In this document: in pieces, positions 26,222 to 36,083 of the stretch
How positions within the stretch are numbered: the stretch's first letter is position 1
How the letters are laid out: every line of letters starts with the position of its first letter
Origin: Hyphomicrobiales bacterium
GTDB lineage: Bacteria > Pseudomonadota > Alphaproteobacteria > Rhizobiales > Rhizobiaceae
Assembly (NCBI GenBank): GCA_900473915.1
Contig: UCNG01000011.1
Coordinates: 62,001 to 126,000, forward strand
Reading direction: 5' to 3'
Length of the DNA: 64,000 nt
Position numbers and translations under genes: made by a program
Notes under the pieces: model-generated
Told to the model about the DNA's origin: nothing
The model's input: the letters and a program-made list of their open reading frames with translations, nothing else
Database searches by the model: none

Positions 26222-27022
26222 TTACTTGGCCTGGGAAACAAAATCCGGCAGCGGCGCGCCAAGCCACTTTTCATGAATCTTGTTTAGTTCGCCGTCGCTC
26301 TTCGTCTTTTCGATGAACTTGTTGACGAATTCGAGCATTTCCGTCGAACCCTTGCGAACGGCAATGCCCTGCACCTGCTGGCTGAGCTGGATTTTCTGCT
26401 CGTAGCGGCCTGGCGCAGCCTTTTCGATCTCGGCAGCGACAACGTTGGAAAGGCCGATCAGCTCGACCTGCCCCGAAAGCAGCGCCTGCACTGCGCTGGC
26501 ATCGTCATCGAAACGACGGATATTGGCGTCCTGCGGTGCAACTTTGGTAACGGCCGTGTCCTGTGTCGAAGCGCGTGCGACGCCGATGGTCTTGCCGGAA
26601 AGGTCTTCCGGCTTTGCAACAGCAATATCCTTCGGTCCGAACACGCCAATCGAAATGCCCGCATAGGGCTGCGAGAAATCAACGCTTTTGGCGCGTTCCT
26701 CAGTGATGCCGAGCGAAGCAACCAGAACATCAATCTGTCCGCTCTGGAGATATGGAATACGGTTTGGACCGGTGACGGGTACGATCTGGGCTTCAACACC
26801 CAGCTCCTTGGCCAACAACTTCGCCACGTCGGCATCGTAGCCATCCGGCTCATTGCTGGTATTCATGATGCCGAACGGCGGAAAATCCACCAGCATGCCG
26901 ATCTTGATTTTTCCGGCAGACTTGATGCTGTCAACAGCCTGCGCAAACGCCGTCGGCGCCATTGCCGTTGCGAGTGCTCCCGCTCCAATCAAAGCCATTG
27001 CCAAACGTCTGGTGATAGTCAT
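26222..27022 (-). CDS. Polar amino-acid ABC transporter substrate-binding protein
   Basis: A 266-residue SBP_bac_3 protein with an N-terminal signal peptide ([20 protein letters not shown], cleaved near AFAQA) and the motifs [33 protein letters not shown] and [27 protein letters not shown] 27022 has GGGAAGGAA upstream. The ligand pocket lacks the clear signature of a basic amino-acid binder. With a hydroxyacid dehydrogenase in the operon the ligand may be an amino acid or a small organic acid. Confidence 0.9.
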   Translation of the reverse strand: MTITRRLAMALIGAGALATAMAPTAFAQAVDSIKSAGKIKIGMLVDFPPFGIMNTSNEPDGYDADVAKLLAKELGVEAQIVPVTGPNRIPYLQSGQIDVLVASLGITEERAKSVDFSQPYAGISIGVFGPKDIAVAKPEDLSGKTIGVARASTQDTAVTKVAPQDANIRRFDDDASAVQALLSGQVELIGLSNVVAAEIEKAAPGRYEQKIQLSQQVQGIAVRKGSTEMLEFVNKFIEKTKSDGELNKIHEKWLGAPLPDFVSQAK

Positions 27023-27143
27023 GCTTATTCCTTCCCTATTAAGAGCCAGTCTCCTCACTGGCTTCGTTTCGTTATCTCTCGGCACATATGCTGACGCCGT
27101 ATTGTTTCGGCTGGAAGTGCCAACCGTTTCCCAAAGCCCTCAA

Positions 27144-27800
27144 TTAACGAGCGGTAGCGCGAGAAAACCTCGTTTCCATGCGGCGCGCCAAAATGGATAG
27201 CGGCCAGCAAAGGACAAAATAGATGGCCGCCACCGTACCAAACACCATGAACGGGCTGAACGTCGCATTGTTGATAATCTGGCCCTGTCGGGTCAGTTCC
27301 GTAAAACCGATGATCGCAGCAAGCGAAGTGCCCTTGATGAGCTGCACGAGGAAGCCCACAGTCGGCGCCACGGAAATGCGCGCGGCCTGCGGCAGGATCA
27401 CATAGCGCATGCGATTATAGTAGCGAAGACCTAACGCCGTTGCCGCTTCACGCTGCCCGGGCGGCACCGCATCGATACAACCGCGCCAAATCTCACCGAG
27501 AAAAGCACTCGCATGCAATGTCAGTGCAATCGTCGCCGCAATCCACGGATTGATGCCCAAGCCCATAATATTGAGGCCGAAGAACACCAGGAAAAGCTGC
27601 ATCAGAAGTGGCGTACCCTGAAACAATCGTATGAAGCCAAGCGCGATGTAACGCGGGACGCGAGCATCCGAGACCCGCATCAACGCCACAACCAATCCTC
27701 CAATGCCGCCGCCGACAAAAGCGATAGCTGAAAGCGCTATCGTCCACTGCGCTGCATAAACGATGATAAGAAATTCATTCCAGCCGAAAGGTCTGATCAT
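27144..27800 (-). CDS. Polar amino-acid ABC transporter permease (HisM/GlnP-like)
   Basis: A 218-residue HisMQ-type permease with family block YIALGFIRLFQGTPLLMQLFLVFFG and loop GQREAATALGLRYYNRMRYVILPQAARI. ATG 27800 has AGGAG upstream. It pairs with the permease gene that ends 9 bases before it; both are typical halves of a PAAT-family heterodimer. Confidence 0.92.
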   Translation of the reverse strand: MIRPFGWNEFLIIVYAAQWTIALSAIAFVGGGIGGLVVALMRVSDARVPRYIALGFIRLFQGTPLLMQLFLVFFGLNIMGLGINPWIAATIALTLHASAFLGEIWRGCIDAVPPGQREAATALGLRYYNRMRYVILPQAARISVAPTVGFLVQLIKGTSLAAIIGFTELTRQGQIINNATFSPFMVFGTVAAIYFVLCWPLSILARRMETRFSRATAR

Positions 27801-27809
27801 GGCCTGCTC

Positions 27810-28478
27810 CTATCGGCTCAACGGATATTTGAATGCCACCTTCTCGATCAGCGCAAAAATGGCCGAGAAACCGATAGACATGACGAGATACATCAGGGTG
27901 ATGACGATATAGACCTCAAAGCTTGCAAAGGTCGCTGATTGAAGGTCATTGCCCGCGGCTGCAAGCTCATTCGCCGAAATCACCGAGACCACGCTTGAGG
28001 TCAGCATCAGATAGATGAACTGGCTGGTAAGCGACGGATAGACCGTCCGCAAAGCCGGTTTCATGATGACATAGCGAAAGACTTGCAGCCTGGAGAGACC
28101 AAGCGCAGTCCCCGCTTCCACCTGACCCTTGTGAATGGATTCAATCCCGGCACGAATAATTTCCGTGCCGTAGGCGCCAAAATTCACCACCAGTGCAAGC
28201 AGCGCCGCACTGTTCGGCGACATGCGCAGGCCCGCAGACGGCAACCCGAAGAAGATAAAGAAAATCTGCACCAGAAACGGCGTATTGCGGATGATTTCGA
28301 TATAGGCATCGATGGCGAACCGGATCGGCTTTGGTCCGGACGTCTTGCCGACAGCGCAGATAATCGAAACAATCAGGCCGAGGACCATCGCAGCGCATGA
28401 AAGCTCAATTGTCTGCCACGCACCGACAAGCAGCTTATCCATCGACGCGAAGACAGGCGCGAAGTTGAAATTATACAA
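27810..28478 (-). CDS. Polar amino-acid ABC transporter permease (HisQ/GlnP-like)
   Basis: A 222-residue HisMQ permease with FAIDAYIEIIRNTPFLVQIFFIFFG and GQVEAGTALGLSRLQVFRYVIMKPALRTVYP. No ATG fits the N-terminus; TTG 28478 is preferred because GGGAGG lies seven bases upstream, giving the start Tyr-Asn-Phe-Asn-Phe. It is the first transporter gene, about 105 bases after the LacI gene on the same strand, with a perfect palindrome in between. Confidence 0.9.
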   Translation of the reverse strand: MYNFNFAPVFASMDKLLVGAWQTIELSCAAMVLGLIVSIICAVGKTSGPKPIRFAIDAYIEIIRNTPFLVQIFFIFFGLPSAGLRMSPNSAALLALVVNFGAYGTEIIRAGIESIHKGQVEAGTALGLSRLQVFRYVIMKPALRTVYPSLTSQFIYLMLTSSVVSVISANELAAAGNDLQSATFASFEVYIVITLMYLVMSIGFSAIFALIEKVAFKYPLSR

Positions 28479-28531
28479 TGCTGAACCTCCCGGTACACCG
28501 ATTATGCCGACTTTTCGTCCCGTCAGCAATA

Positions 28532-28549
28532 ATTTAGATCGATCTAAAT
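28532..28549. promoter_or_regulatory. 18-bp perfect palindrome, candidate LacI-type operator
   Basis: ATTTAGATCGATCTAAAT is an uninterrupted perfect palindrome with a central CG step, which is the usual symmetry of LacI-family operators. It lies between the LacI-family gene's stop (28584) and the first permease start (28478), where a promoter for the transporter operon would be. Binding by that regulator is inferred. Confidence 0.6.
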
Positions 28550-28583
28550 GTGTTTAGTAGCACTCGTCAATCATTAATTAGGA

Positions 28584-29618
28584 TTAGACGGCAGAAGCTT
28601 TTGCCGGGGCACAGGATTGCCTCACCTGCAAATATGTTTCGCTAATGATCCGCTGGGCTTCTTTTTTGGGGTTTTCCAAACGGGACAAAAGCAAATTGGC
28701 GGCATTTTGACCAACAGTAACGGGGCGGGTCGAGACTGAGCTAAGGCGCGGACGCGTTGCTTCGGCATCGCTCACATCGTCGAAACCGATCAGCGAAAAA
28801 TCCTCCCCCACTTTTCTTCCGCAATCATAAAGACCCGCCGAAAGACCGAGCGCTACCACATCATTGAAGCAGATTGCTGCTGTTGGCATTCGACCTTCCT
28901 GAAAAAGTAGCGGGGCCGCTTTGGCAATTTCGGGCATGGTATAGGGCAACCGGACAATCATCTCGGGATCGAGGCCTTGTTGTTGCATCGCATCGCGGAA
29001 ACCTTCGACCCGTTCGCGATATGCCGAATGGACTGGACCATGCACAGCGAAGGCGATTGTCCTGTGCCCCAACTCGGTAAGATGATTGACCGCCTGCCGC
29101 ATGCCGCCCGCATAGTCCACGCCGGCATAGTCAATTCTTTCTGTCACATGACGCAACACCTGGACCACCGGTAAGCCCCATTCAGCGATCTGCTCAATAA
29201 ATTCCGGTGCTGTTTCTGCCGTCAGCGACACAATTACGCCGTCGACGCCATGCTCGCGCATACGCTGCATGAGAATGGTCTGATTAGCAAAATTCTCGTG
29301 ACTGTTTGCAAGAAGAACAACAAGCCCCGCTTCCCCCACGACACTGTCTATTCCTGAAAGCAATTCGCCGTAAAACGGATTGGCAAGGGTGGGCACGATA
29401 ACGCCAACAGTATTCGACCTTTCCGCGCGAAGACTGGCGGCACCCATATTGTAGACATACCCCAGCTCCTGCAGGACTTTTTCGACCTTCTCGCGCGTTG
29501 CCGCTCCAACCAATGGACTCTTGCGAATGACCAGGGAGGCTGTCGCGCGCGATACATTTGCGTGCCGGGCCACATCCAAAAGCGTAACGCGACTTTTCCG
29601 GCGATCGTCACTGTGCAT
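28584..29618 (-). CDS. LacI-family transcriptional regulator
   Basis: About 344 residues. The helix-turn-helix and hinge (VTLLDVARHANVSRATASLVI, then GAATREKVEKVLQELGYVYN) occupy residues 8-60. The effector domain follows with SNTVGVIVPTLANPFYGELLSGID and AICFNDVVALGLSAGLYD and FSLIGFDDVSDAEATRPRLSSV. ATG 29618 is preferred over 29636, placing the HTH at the usual distance. It lies upstream of the PAAT operon on the same strand and divergent from ugpBAEC, so it could regulate either; the palindrome at 28532 favours the former. Confidence 0.92.
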   Translation of the reverse strand: MHSDDRRKSRVTLLDVARHANVSRATASLVIRKSPLVGAATREKVEKVLQELGYVYNMGAASLRAERSNTVGVIVPTLANPFYGELLSGIDSVVGEAGLVVLLANSHENFANQTILMQRMREHGVDGVIVSLTAETAPEFIEQIAEWGLPVVQVLRHVTERIDYAGVDYAGGMRQAVNHLTELGHRTIAFAVHGPVHSAYRERVEGFRDAMQQQGLDPEMIVRLPYTMPEIAKAAPLLFQEGRMPTAAICFNDVVALGLSAGLYDCGRKVGEDFSLIGFDDVSDAEATRPRLSSVSTRPVTVGQNAANLLLSRLENPKKEAQRIISETYLQVRQSCAPAKASAV

Positions 29619-30018
29619 AAATTCACCTGTCAGCAAGCGGGCAATGTGCAGTGGGGCTGCGGTGGAAAATCAGTCAACCACCGATCGGATTCGAAGAGCT
29701 TATAATCTGTTCAGAGCTGTGCATTGGTCAATCCGCTGGATACAGAGCCATCGGCTGACGCAGGAAATGCCATTGCAAGGCATTTTCGAACCCTTGATTA
29801 TTCACATGTTCTCCCCACGATAATCGCTTCCCTTTCGTTTTTTTTCATTTTGAACGCTATCGTTTTCGAATTTATTCTGCCATTGGAAGAATCGAAGGTT
29901 GATCCTTTGCAAAAAATTGCATTCATATAAGTGCAATGAATATACCGCAGATGTCGGGACTTTGAGACTTCATGGAGGGACTCGAATGTTCGCGCAATCT
30001 CACGCTAGAGGAGGAAAC
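29619..30018. promoter_or_regulatory. Divergent promoter region of the LacI gene and the ugp operon
   Basis: This 400-base gap holds three dyads. AAATGCC and GGCATTT flank 7 bases (29765-29785). AACG-CTAT-CGTT (29853-29864) has the inverted ACG/CGT halves common in LacI-type operators. ATTGCA and TGCAAT flank 10 bases (29916-29937). I see no good match to the Pho box (CTGTCAT repeats) that drives ugp in E. coli. No ORF is convincing. Confidence 0.45.
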
Positions 30019-31320
30019 ATGCTTATCCGTCTGATCACGACCTCGGCGCTCACAAGCGCCCTCGCCCTCACCATCGGTTCGCAGGCATTTGCCCAGACGG
30101 AACTGGCATGGTGGCACGGCATGACCGGTGCCAACAACGAAATGGTCAATGAGCTTTCGAAAGAATTCAACGAAAGCCAGAGCGAATACAAGATCGTTCC
30201 CGTCTATAAGGGAACCTATCCTGAAACGCTGAATGCTGGCATTGCCGCGTTCCGTTCCAAGCAGCCCCCTGCAATTCTCCAGGTGTTCGACGCCGGCAGC
30301 GGCGTCATGATGGCCGCCGAAGGCGCCGTAGTGCCAGCCGCCGAAGTACTGGAAAAGGGCGGATTCAAGTTCGACAAGTCGCAGTATCTGCCCGGCATCG
30401 TCGCTTATTATTCAAAGCCGGACGGCACCATGCTGTCCTTCCCATACAATTCATCTTCGCCGATCCTCTATTACAACAAGGACGCCTTCAAGAAGGCCGG
30501 CCTTGATGAAAACAATCCGCCAAAGACCTGGCCGGAAGTTTTTGAAGCGGCCAAGAAGATCAAATCCAGCGGCGCAGCAGCGTGCGGTTTCACTTCGACA
30601 TGGCTAACCTGGATTCAGACCGAAAACTTCGCGGCCTGGAACAACGTTCCTTACGGCACCAATGAAAACGGCCTTGGCGGCACCGACGTAAAACTCGAAA
30701 TCAATTCACCGCTTTACATTCAGCACTTCCAGTCGATTGCCGACCTCGCGAAAGACGGCACGTTCCGCTATGGCGGTCGCACATCGGAAGCCAAGCAGCT
30801 TTTCACTTCAGGTGAATGTGCGATGCTGACTGAATCCTCGGGCGGCCTTGGAGACGTCGTGAAGTCCGGCCTCAACTACGGCATCGGCCAGCTGCCTTAT
30901 TATGAAGGTCACGGCCCGCAGAACACGATTCCTGGCGGCGCAGCCTTGTGGGTTTTCGCGGGTCTTAGCGACGAGCAGTACAAGGGCGTTGCACAATTCT
31001 TCAACTTCCTCTCGCAGACCAAAATTCAGGTCAAGCTGCATGAAAAATCCGGCTATCTGCCTGTGACACTGGCTGCCTATGAGGAAACCAAGAAATCGGA
31101 TTTCTATGAAAAGAATCCGGGCCGTGAAACGCCTATCCTCCAAATGATGGGCAAGGCTCCCACTGAAAACTCAAAGGGTGTGCGCCTCGTCAACCTGCCG
31201 CAGGTCCGCGATATTCTGAACGAAGAGTTCGAAGCCATGCTCGGTGGCAAGCAGGATGCAAAAACAGCACTTGAGAACGGCGTCAAGCGCGCCAATGACG
31301 CGATTGCCGCGGCCCAATAA
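30019..31320 (+). CDS. ugpB: sn-glycerol-3-phosphate ABC transporter substrate-binding protein
   Basis: A 433-residue SBP_bac_1 protein: signal peptide to about residue 23 (SQAFAQ), then TELAWWHGMTGANNEMVNELSKEFN, YKIVPVYKGTYPETLNAGIAAFRSKQPPAILQVFDAGSG and FTSTWLTWIQTENFAAWNN. These are the characteristic UgpB blocks. ATG 30019 is preceded by GAGGAGGAAAC, an almost ideal ribosome site. UgpB delivers glycerol-3-phosphate or glycerophosphodiesters to UgpAEC. The operon order here is B-A-E-C without ugpQ. Confidence 0.95.
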   Translation: MLIRLITTSALTSALALTIGSQAFAQTELAWWHGMTGANNEMVNELSKEFNESQSEYKIVPVYKGTYPETLNAGIAAFRSKQPPAILQVFDAGSGVMMAAEGAVVPAAEVLEKGGFKFDKSQYLPGIVAYYSKPDGTMLSFPYNSSSPILYYNKDAFKKAGLDENNPPKTWPEVFEAAKKIKSSGAAACGFTSTWLTWIQTENFAAWNNVPYGTNENGLGGTDVKLEINSPLYIQHFQSIADLAKDGTFRYGGRTSEAKQLFTSGECAMLTESSGGLGDVVKSGLNYGIGQLPYYEGHGPQNTIPGGAALWVFAGLSDEQYKGVAQFFNFLSQTKIQVKLHEKSGYLPVTLAAYEETKKSDFYEKNPGRETPILQMMGKAPTENSKGVRLVNLPQVRDILNEEFEAMLGGKQDAKTALENGVKRANDAIAAAQ

Positions 31321-31389
31321 TCGTTCACATTGACACAAAGCCGCCTGCCTTCATGGTGGGCGGCCTTGTAACCCACGAGGAAGCTCCCC

Positions 31390-32271
31390 GTGCAGAAAGT
31401 TACCTTTCCGAATAAGATCCTGCCTTATTTTTTGCTGGCTCCACAGATCGTTTTGACCGTGGTCTTTTTCTTCTGGCCAGCCAGTCAGGCAATTTATCAG
31501 TCCTTCATGCGAGAAGACGCATTCGGGCTAAAATCCACCTTTGTGGGACTGGCGAACTTTACAACCGTTCTGGCTGACCCCAACTATCTACACTCATTCA
31601 AAGTAACGATCGTCTTCAACATTCTAACCGCGTTGCTTGCCATGGGCGTAGCATTGCTGCTTGCAACGGCAGCGGATCGCGTTATCCGCGGAAAAACATT
31701 TTATCGTACACTTCTGATCTGGCCCTATGCCGTGGCCCCGGCGGTCGCCGGTATGTTATGGCTCTTCATGTTCAACCCTGCGATGGGCACTTTTGCTTAT
31801 ATATTGCGCCGCAATGGCATCGCATGGGACCCGTTGCTGGATGGCAATCAGGCCATGGGTTTGGTCGTCGTCGCGGCTGCATGGAAACAGATTTCCTATA
31901 ATTTCCTGTTCTTTGTTGCAGGGTTACAGGCAATTCCTAAATCGTTGATCGAAGCAGCTGCTATCGACGGCGCTCGCGGATCGCGGAGATTCTGGTCTAT
32001 CGTATTTCCCCTGCTTGCACCGACGTCGTTCTTTCTGCTGGTCGTGAACACGGTTTATGCATTTTTCGATACGTTCGGCATCATCCACGCTGTTACTGGC
32101 GGTGGACCTGCCAAAGCCACCGAAACATTGGTCTACAAAGTTTATAATGACGGCTTCGTCAATCTCAACCTGGGCTCGTCTTCTGCGCAGTCAGTTATTC
32201 TGATGGCGATCGTGATTGCCTTGACCGCTTTCCAGTTCCGCTTCGTTGAGAAGCGGGTGCATTATTCGTGA
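31390..32271 (+). CDS. ugpA: sn-glycerol-3-phosphate ABC transporter permease
   Basis: A 293-residue permease with [26 protein letters not shown] at the N-terminus, [18 protein letters not shown], and the EAA loop [31 protein letters not shown]. The [31 protein letters not shown] block is strongly typical of UgpA. The start is GTG 31390, with GAGGAAGCT upstream. Its stop overlaps the GTG that could start ugpE. Confidence 0.95.
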   Translation: MQKVTFPNKILPYFLLAPQIVLTVVFFFWPASQAIYQSFMREDAFGLKSTFVGLANFTTVLADPNYLHSFKVTIVFNILTALLAMGVALLLATAADRVIRGKTFYRTLLIWPYAVAPAVAGMLWLFMFNPAMGTFAYILRRNGIAWDPLLDGNQAMGLVVVAAAWKQISYNFLFFVAGLQAIPKSLIEAAAIDGARGSRRFWSIVFPLLAPTSFFLLVVNTVYAFFDTFGIIHAVTGGGPAKATETLVYKVYNDGFVNLNLGSSSAQSVILMAIVIALTAFQFRFVEKRVHYS

Positions 32272-32282
32272 GTGAGGCGACA

Positions 32283-33131
32283 ATGATAGAAAAACGCCCT
32301 GTCTCAAACCTTATCGGCCATCTGATCCTGATCTTGGGCATCATTATTGTCGCGTTTCCGATCTATTATACGTTCGTCGCTTCAACGATGACATCGACGC
32401 AGATCATTCGTCCGCCTATCTCGCTGCTGCCCGGCGACCATTTTGTCGAAAACTACGGGGAGGCCATCTTCGGTGGCGTTGAACGCGTTGTTGGCGTCAG
32501 TCTCGAGCGGCTACTCTGGAACTCTTTCGTCGTCGCCATGGCAATTGCTGTCGGCAAGATCATCATCTCGTTCATGTCAGCGTTCGCGATTGTATTTTTC
32601 CGCTTTCCGCTGCGCATGTTCTTCTTCTGGATGATCTTCGTCACGCTGATGCTGCCCGTGGAAGTGCGCATCCTGCCGACTTACAAGGTAATCGTCGATC
32701 TTGGCATGATCGACACCTATGCAGGCTTGACCCTACCGCTGATGGCGTCTGCGACAGCAACATTCCTGTTCCGTCAGTTCTTCCTCACAATTCCGGGTGA
32801 ACTAGTGGAGGCGGCGCGTATCGATAATGCAGGGCCGTTCCGTTTCATGCGGGACATCCTGCTTCCCCTTTCAAAGACGAATATCGCAGCGCTTTTCGTC
32901 ATTCTCTTCATTTACGGATGGACCCAATATCTCTGGCCGCTGCTCGTTACGAATGATGCAAAAATGAACACCATCATCATCGGCCTGCGCCGCATGGTTG
33001 ACTGGGCAGACGCTTCCACTCCCTGGAACTACGTCATGGTAACAGCCATTCTGGCCATCATCCCGCCGATCCTCGTTGTGGTGCTGATGCAACGCTGGTT
33101 CGTCAAAGGTCTCGTTGAAACGGAAAAGTAA
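32283..33131 (+). CDS. ugpE: sn-glycerol-3-phosphate ABC transporter permease
   Basis: About 282 residues. It parallels E. coli UgpE throughout, from MIEKRP at the N-terminus through [28 protein letters not shown] and [19 protein letters not shown] to [16 protein letters not shown] 32283 matches the E. coli start; GTG 32268, overlapping the ugpA stop, would add five residues. Its last base overlaps the ugpC ATG. Confidence 0.95.
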   Translation: MIEKRPVSNLIGHLILILGIIIVAFPIYYTFVASTMTSTQIIRPPISLLPGDHFVENYGEAIFGGVERVVGVSLERLLWNSFVVAMAIAVGKIIISFMSAFAIVFFRFPLRMFFFWMIFVTLMLPVEVRILPTYKVIVDLGMIDTYAGLTLPLMASATATFLFRQFFLTIPGELVEAARIDNAGPFRFMRDILLPLSKTNIAALFVILFIYGWTQYLWPLLVTNDAKMNTIIIGLRRMVDWADASTPWNYVMVTAILAIIPPILVVVLMQRWFVKGLVETEK

Positions 33132-34186
33132 TGAGCAAAATCGTTCTTGATAACGTCCGCAAGAGCTATGGCGGCAATGTTGAAGTCATCAAAGGCGTTT
33201 CGCTGGAGATTGAGGATGGCGAGTTCGTAGTGCTTGTTGGCCCGTCCGGTTGCGGCAAGTCTACGCTGCTTCGCATGATTGCGGGTCTGGAAAGCATCAC
33301 GTCCGGCACCATTTCCATCGGTGACCGCGTGGTCAACGATGTGGAACCTGCCGAGCGCGACATCGCCATGGTGTTCCAGAATTATGCTCTCTATCCGCAT
33401 ATGACTGTTCGCGACAATCTTGCTTACGGACTGAAGAATCGTAAAACGCCGAAAGAAGAAATCGAACGGCGTATAGCGAAAGCTGCAAAGGCGCTTGAGA
33501 TTGAGCAGTTTCTGGAGCGCAAGCCGCGTCAGCTTTCCGGCGGTCAGCGCCAACGTGTAGCGATGGGCCGCGCCATTGTGCGCGAACCAGCCGCCTTCCT
33601 CTTCGATGAACCGCTTTCCAATCTCGATGCGAAACTGCGTGTGCAGATGCGTGTCGAGATCAAGCGGCTGCAACGTTCGCTTGGCACGACCAGTGTTTAT
33701 GTCACCCACGACCAGATGGAGGCCATGACCATGGCCGATCGTCTTGTGGTACTCAATGCCGGCCATATCGAGCAGGTCGGCACGCCGATCGAGCTTTATG
33801 AAAAACCAGCCTCCACATTCGTCGCAACGTTTATCGGCTCCCCGTCAATGAACTTGCTGCAGAGCGCGGAAAGCACAGCTTGGACAACCGGTCGCGCGGT
33901 GAAAACACCGGCAGGAAATTTCACCATCGGTGTTCGCCCGGAAGATATCCACATTCTCGACGATAGCGCGCCGGATGCTGATGGGTTCAATACGACCGTC
34001 CGCATTGAAGCCGTCGAACTCGTCGGGGCAGAAAGTTATATCCATGCTGCTTTGCCGGACGGCAAGCCGCTTATCTTCCGCGTCGCCGGGCGCTCGGCAC
34101 ACAATATCGATCAGACCGTCAAGGTTGGCGCATCCGCAAAAAATGTCCATGTTTTTGGCAGTGATGGCCAGCGCATAAATGATTGA
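33131..34186 (+). CDS. ugpC: sn-glycerol-3-phosphate ABC transporter ATP-binding protein
   Basis: A 351-residue MalK/UgpC-type ATPase: Walker [10 protein letters not shown] at 37-45, Q-loop [25 protein letters not shown], signature [16 protein letters not shown], Walker [17 protein letters not shown]-loop [14 protein letters not shown]. The C-terminal TOBE/regulatory domain runs from about residue 235. In E. coli this domain is involved in inhibition by phosphate and PhoU-like signals. It closes the operon and is followed by a very strong hairpin. Confidence 0.95.
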   Translation: MSKIVLDNVRKSYGGNVEVIKGVSLEIEDGEFVVLVGPSGCGKSTLLRMIAGLESITSGTISIGDRVVNDVEPAERDIAMVFQNYALYPHMTVRDNLAYGLKNRKTPKEEIERRIAKAAKALEIEQFLERKPRQLSGGQRQRVAMGRAIVREPAAFLFDEPLSNLDAKLRVQMRVEIKRLQRSLGTTSVYVTHDQMEAMTMADRLVVLNAGHIEQVGTPIELYEKPASTFVATFIGSPSMNLLQSAESTAWTTGRAVKTPAGNFTIGVRPEDIHILDDSAPDADGFNTTVRIEAVELVGAESYIHAALPDGKPLIFRVAGRSAHNIDQTVKVGASAKNVHVFGSDGQRIND

Positions 34187-34187
34187 C

Positions 34188-34231
34188 ATTATAGCGGGTT
34201 GCGTCCTCGGACGGTCGCAACCCGCTATAAT
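34188..34231 (+). terminator. Strong 16-bp perfect hairpin after ugpC
   Basis: ATTATAGCGGGTTGCG (34188-34203) is perfectly inverted at 34216-34231 around a 12-base loop that itself contains GTCC/GGAC. It begins two bases after the ugpC stop. The downstream tract is only moderately T-rich, but the stem is strong enough to end the ugp transcript. Confidence 0.8.
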
Positions 34232-34306
34232 AATCGATTTCTGTTTTAGAATTTATCGGCTACACAGAAATGGAATATTTTTCCGCCTGTGAGGAAACTC
34301 CGATAG

Positions 34307-36079
34307 ATGACGCATCAGCAGATACTCTCCTTCGCGGTAATCATACTCATGATGGGGGCGTTTATCTGGGGCAAATTCCGTTATGACGTAGTTGCGCTTT
34401 GTGCGCTTCTCTTGGGCATAGCGGTCGGGGTTGTACCCTTCGATCAAGCTTTTTCCGGCTTCAGCGACGACATTGTTATCATCGTTGGCAGTGCACTGGT
34501 GGTTAGCGCGGGCGTCGCGCGCTCCGGCCTTATGCAGGCGGCAGTCCAGCGCTTTTTACCGGAAATGAACAGCGTGCGGCTACAGCTTGCCGTTCTGGTG
34601 GCGGTCGTCACCGTGCTTTCTGCCTTTGTTAAAAATGTCGGCGCACTGGCAATCATGATTCCTGTTGCGTTTCAGTTTGCGCGCCGTTCCAACGTTTCTC
34701 CCTCAACCTTCCTCATGCCCATGGCATTCGGCGCGCTGCTCGGCGGCTTGATGACCCAGGTCGGCACTTCGCCCAATATCGTCGTTTCCCGCATCCGTGG
34801 CGAAATGGTCGGAGAGCCTTTCACCATGTTCGACTTTACGCCAGTGGGCGCTGTGCTCTCAGCCGTAGGTCTCATCTATCTGGTGTTTTTTTACTGGCTT
34901 GTTCCCCAGCGCACTCGCGAAAATGTTTCGCTCAATGAAGCGATCAAGATCAAGAATTATGCTTCTGAAGCCCGCCTCAGCAAAACCTCGACAATGATCG
35001 GCAAGCGCGTGACTGATCTCATCAGGGTGGCCGAAGGCGAAGCGATGGTGACGTCCATCATACGCAACGATCAGCGGTTGACGCCGCTTCCCGACACGAT
35101 TCTGAATGAAGGTGACGTTGTTCTTCTGGAGGGCGATCCCAAAGCGCTTGATACTGTCATAAGTACAGCAAAACTCACCCTGTCCGAGAATCGCAAGCCC
35201 TCCGAGACCAGCGGCTCGACCGACATTGAAGCCGTTGAAGCCGTTATCGGAAAGAATTCGCGCCTCATCGGACTGACCGCCCAGAGGCTTGCTCTTTTCG
35301 CACGCTATGACCTGAACCTGCTGGCAGTCAGCCGACCGGGCGAGCGTATCACCGAACGTCTCAGTGAGGTCATTCTACGCTTCGGGGACGTGATCGTGCT
35401 GCAAGGCAGACAGGCCAATCTTTCCAACTTCCTGCCGGAATTCGAATTGCTGCCGCTTGCTCGCCGCAAGCTGATGCTTGGCAGCGTCAGGCGTGGATTG
35501 ATCCCGCTCGCCATTCTGATTGCCGCCATCGGGGCAACCGCTTTGAGCCTAGTGCCGGTGGCGGTCGCTTTCTTTGCCGCTGCCGTCGCTATGCTGTTGT
35601 TCAAAGTGATCCCTCTCAACGAGGTTTATGATGAAATCGATGGCCCGATTCTGGTCATGTTAGCTGCGCTTATTCCGGTTTCGGATGCGTTGAGAACAAC
35701 CGGCGGCACGGATCTCATAGCAGAAGGACTTGCCACCATTGGCCATCAATTGCCACCAGCCGGAGCCTTGGCACTCATTCTTGTGGCCGCAATGATGGTT
35801 ACGCCGTTTCTCAACAATGCCGCAACGGTGCTTGTGATGGCTCCCATCGCGACAAGTTTTGCTTCCGGACTTGGTTTCAAGTCAGAAGCCTTTCTGATGG
35901 CAGTAGCGATCGGCGCAGGATGTGATTTCCTCACCCCGATCGGCCATCAGTGCAATACGCTGGTGATGGGGCCTGGCGGCTATAAATTCAGCGATTATCC
36001 GCGTCTTGGATTGCCGTTATCCATCATCATCGCGATTGTAACGGTTCCCACCCTGATGTTTTTCTGGCCGCTGCAATAG
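34307..36079 (+). CDS. SLC13/DASS-type anion transporter with TrkA-C domains
   Basis: A 590-residue membrane protein. The first half holds about five or six helices, including ALLGGLMTQVGTSPNIVVSRIRGEMVG, the SNT-like substrate and sodium-binding region. It is followed by two cytoplasmic TrkA_C (RCK_C) modules at about residues 210-290 and 305-380 (EGDVVLLEGDPKAL and FGDVIVLQGRQANL). The second half has more helices with NNAATVLVMAPIA and GCDFLTPIGHQCNTLVMGPGGYKFSDY. Such proteins import sulfate or dicarboxylates with sodium or protons. Neighbours do not settle the substrate. It stands between terminators as a single gene. Confidence 0.9.
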   Translation: MTHQQILSFAVIILMMGAFIWGKFRYDVVALCALLLGIAVGVVPFDQAFSGFSDDIVIIVGSALVVSAGVARSGLMQAAVQRFLPEMNSVRLQLAVLVAVVTVLSAFVKNVGALAIMIPVAFQFARRSNVSPSTFLMPMAFGALLGGLMTQVGTSPNIVVSRIRGEMVGEPFTMFDFTPVGAVLSAVGLIYLVFFYWLVPQRTRENVSLNEAIKIKNYASEARLSKTSTMIGKRVTDLIRVAEGEAMVTSIIRNDQRLTPLPDTILNEGDVVLLEGDPKALDTVISTAKLTLSENRKPSETSGSTDIEAVEAVIGKNSRLIGLTAQRLALFARYDLNLLAVSRPGERITERLSEVILRFGDVIVLQGRQANLSNFLPEFELLPLARRKLMLGSVRRGLIPLAILIAAIGATALSLVPVAVAFFAAAVAMLLFKVIPLNEVYDEIDGPILVMLAALIPVSDALRTTGGTDLIAEGLATIGHQLPPAGALALILVAAMMVTPFLNNAATVLVMAPIATSFASGLGFKSEAFLMAVAIGAGCDFLTPIGHQCNTLVMGPGGYKFSDYPRLGLPLSIIIAIVTVPTLMFFWPLQ

Positions 36080-36083
36080 CGTG

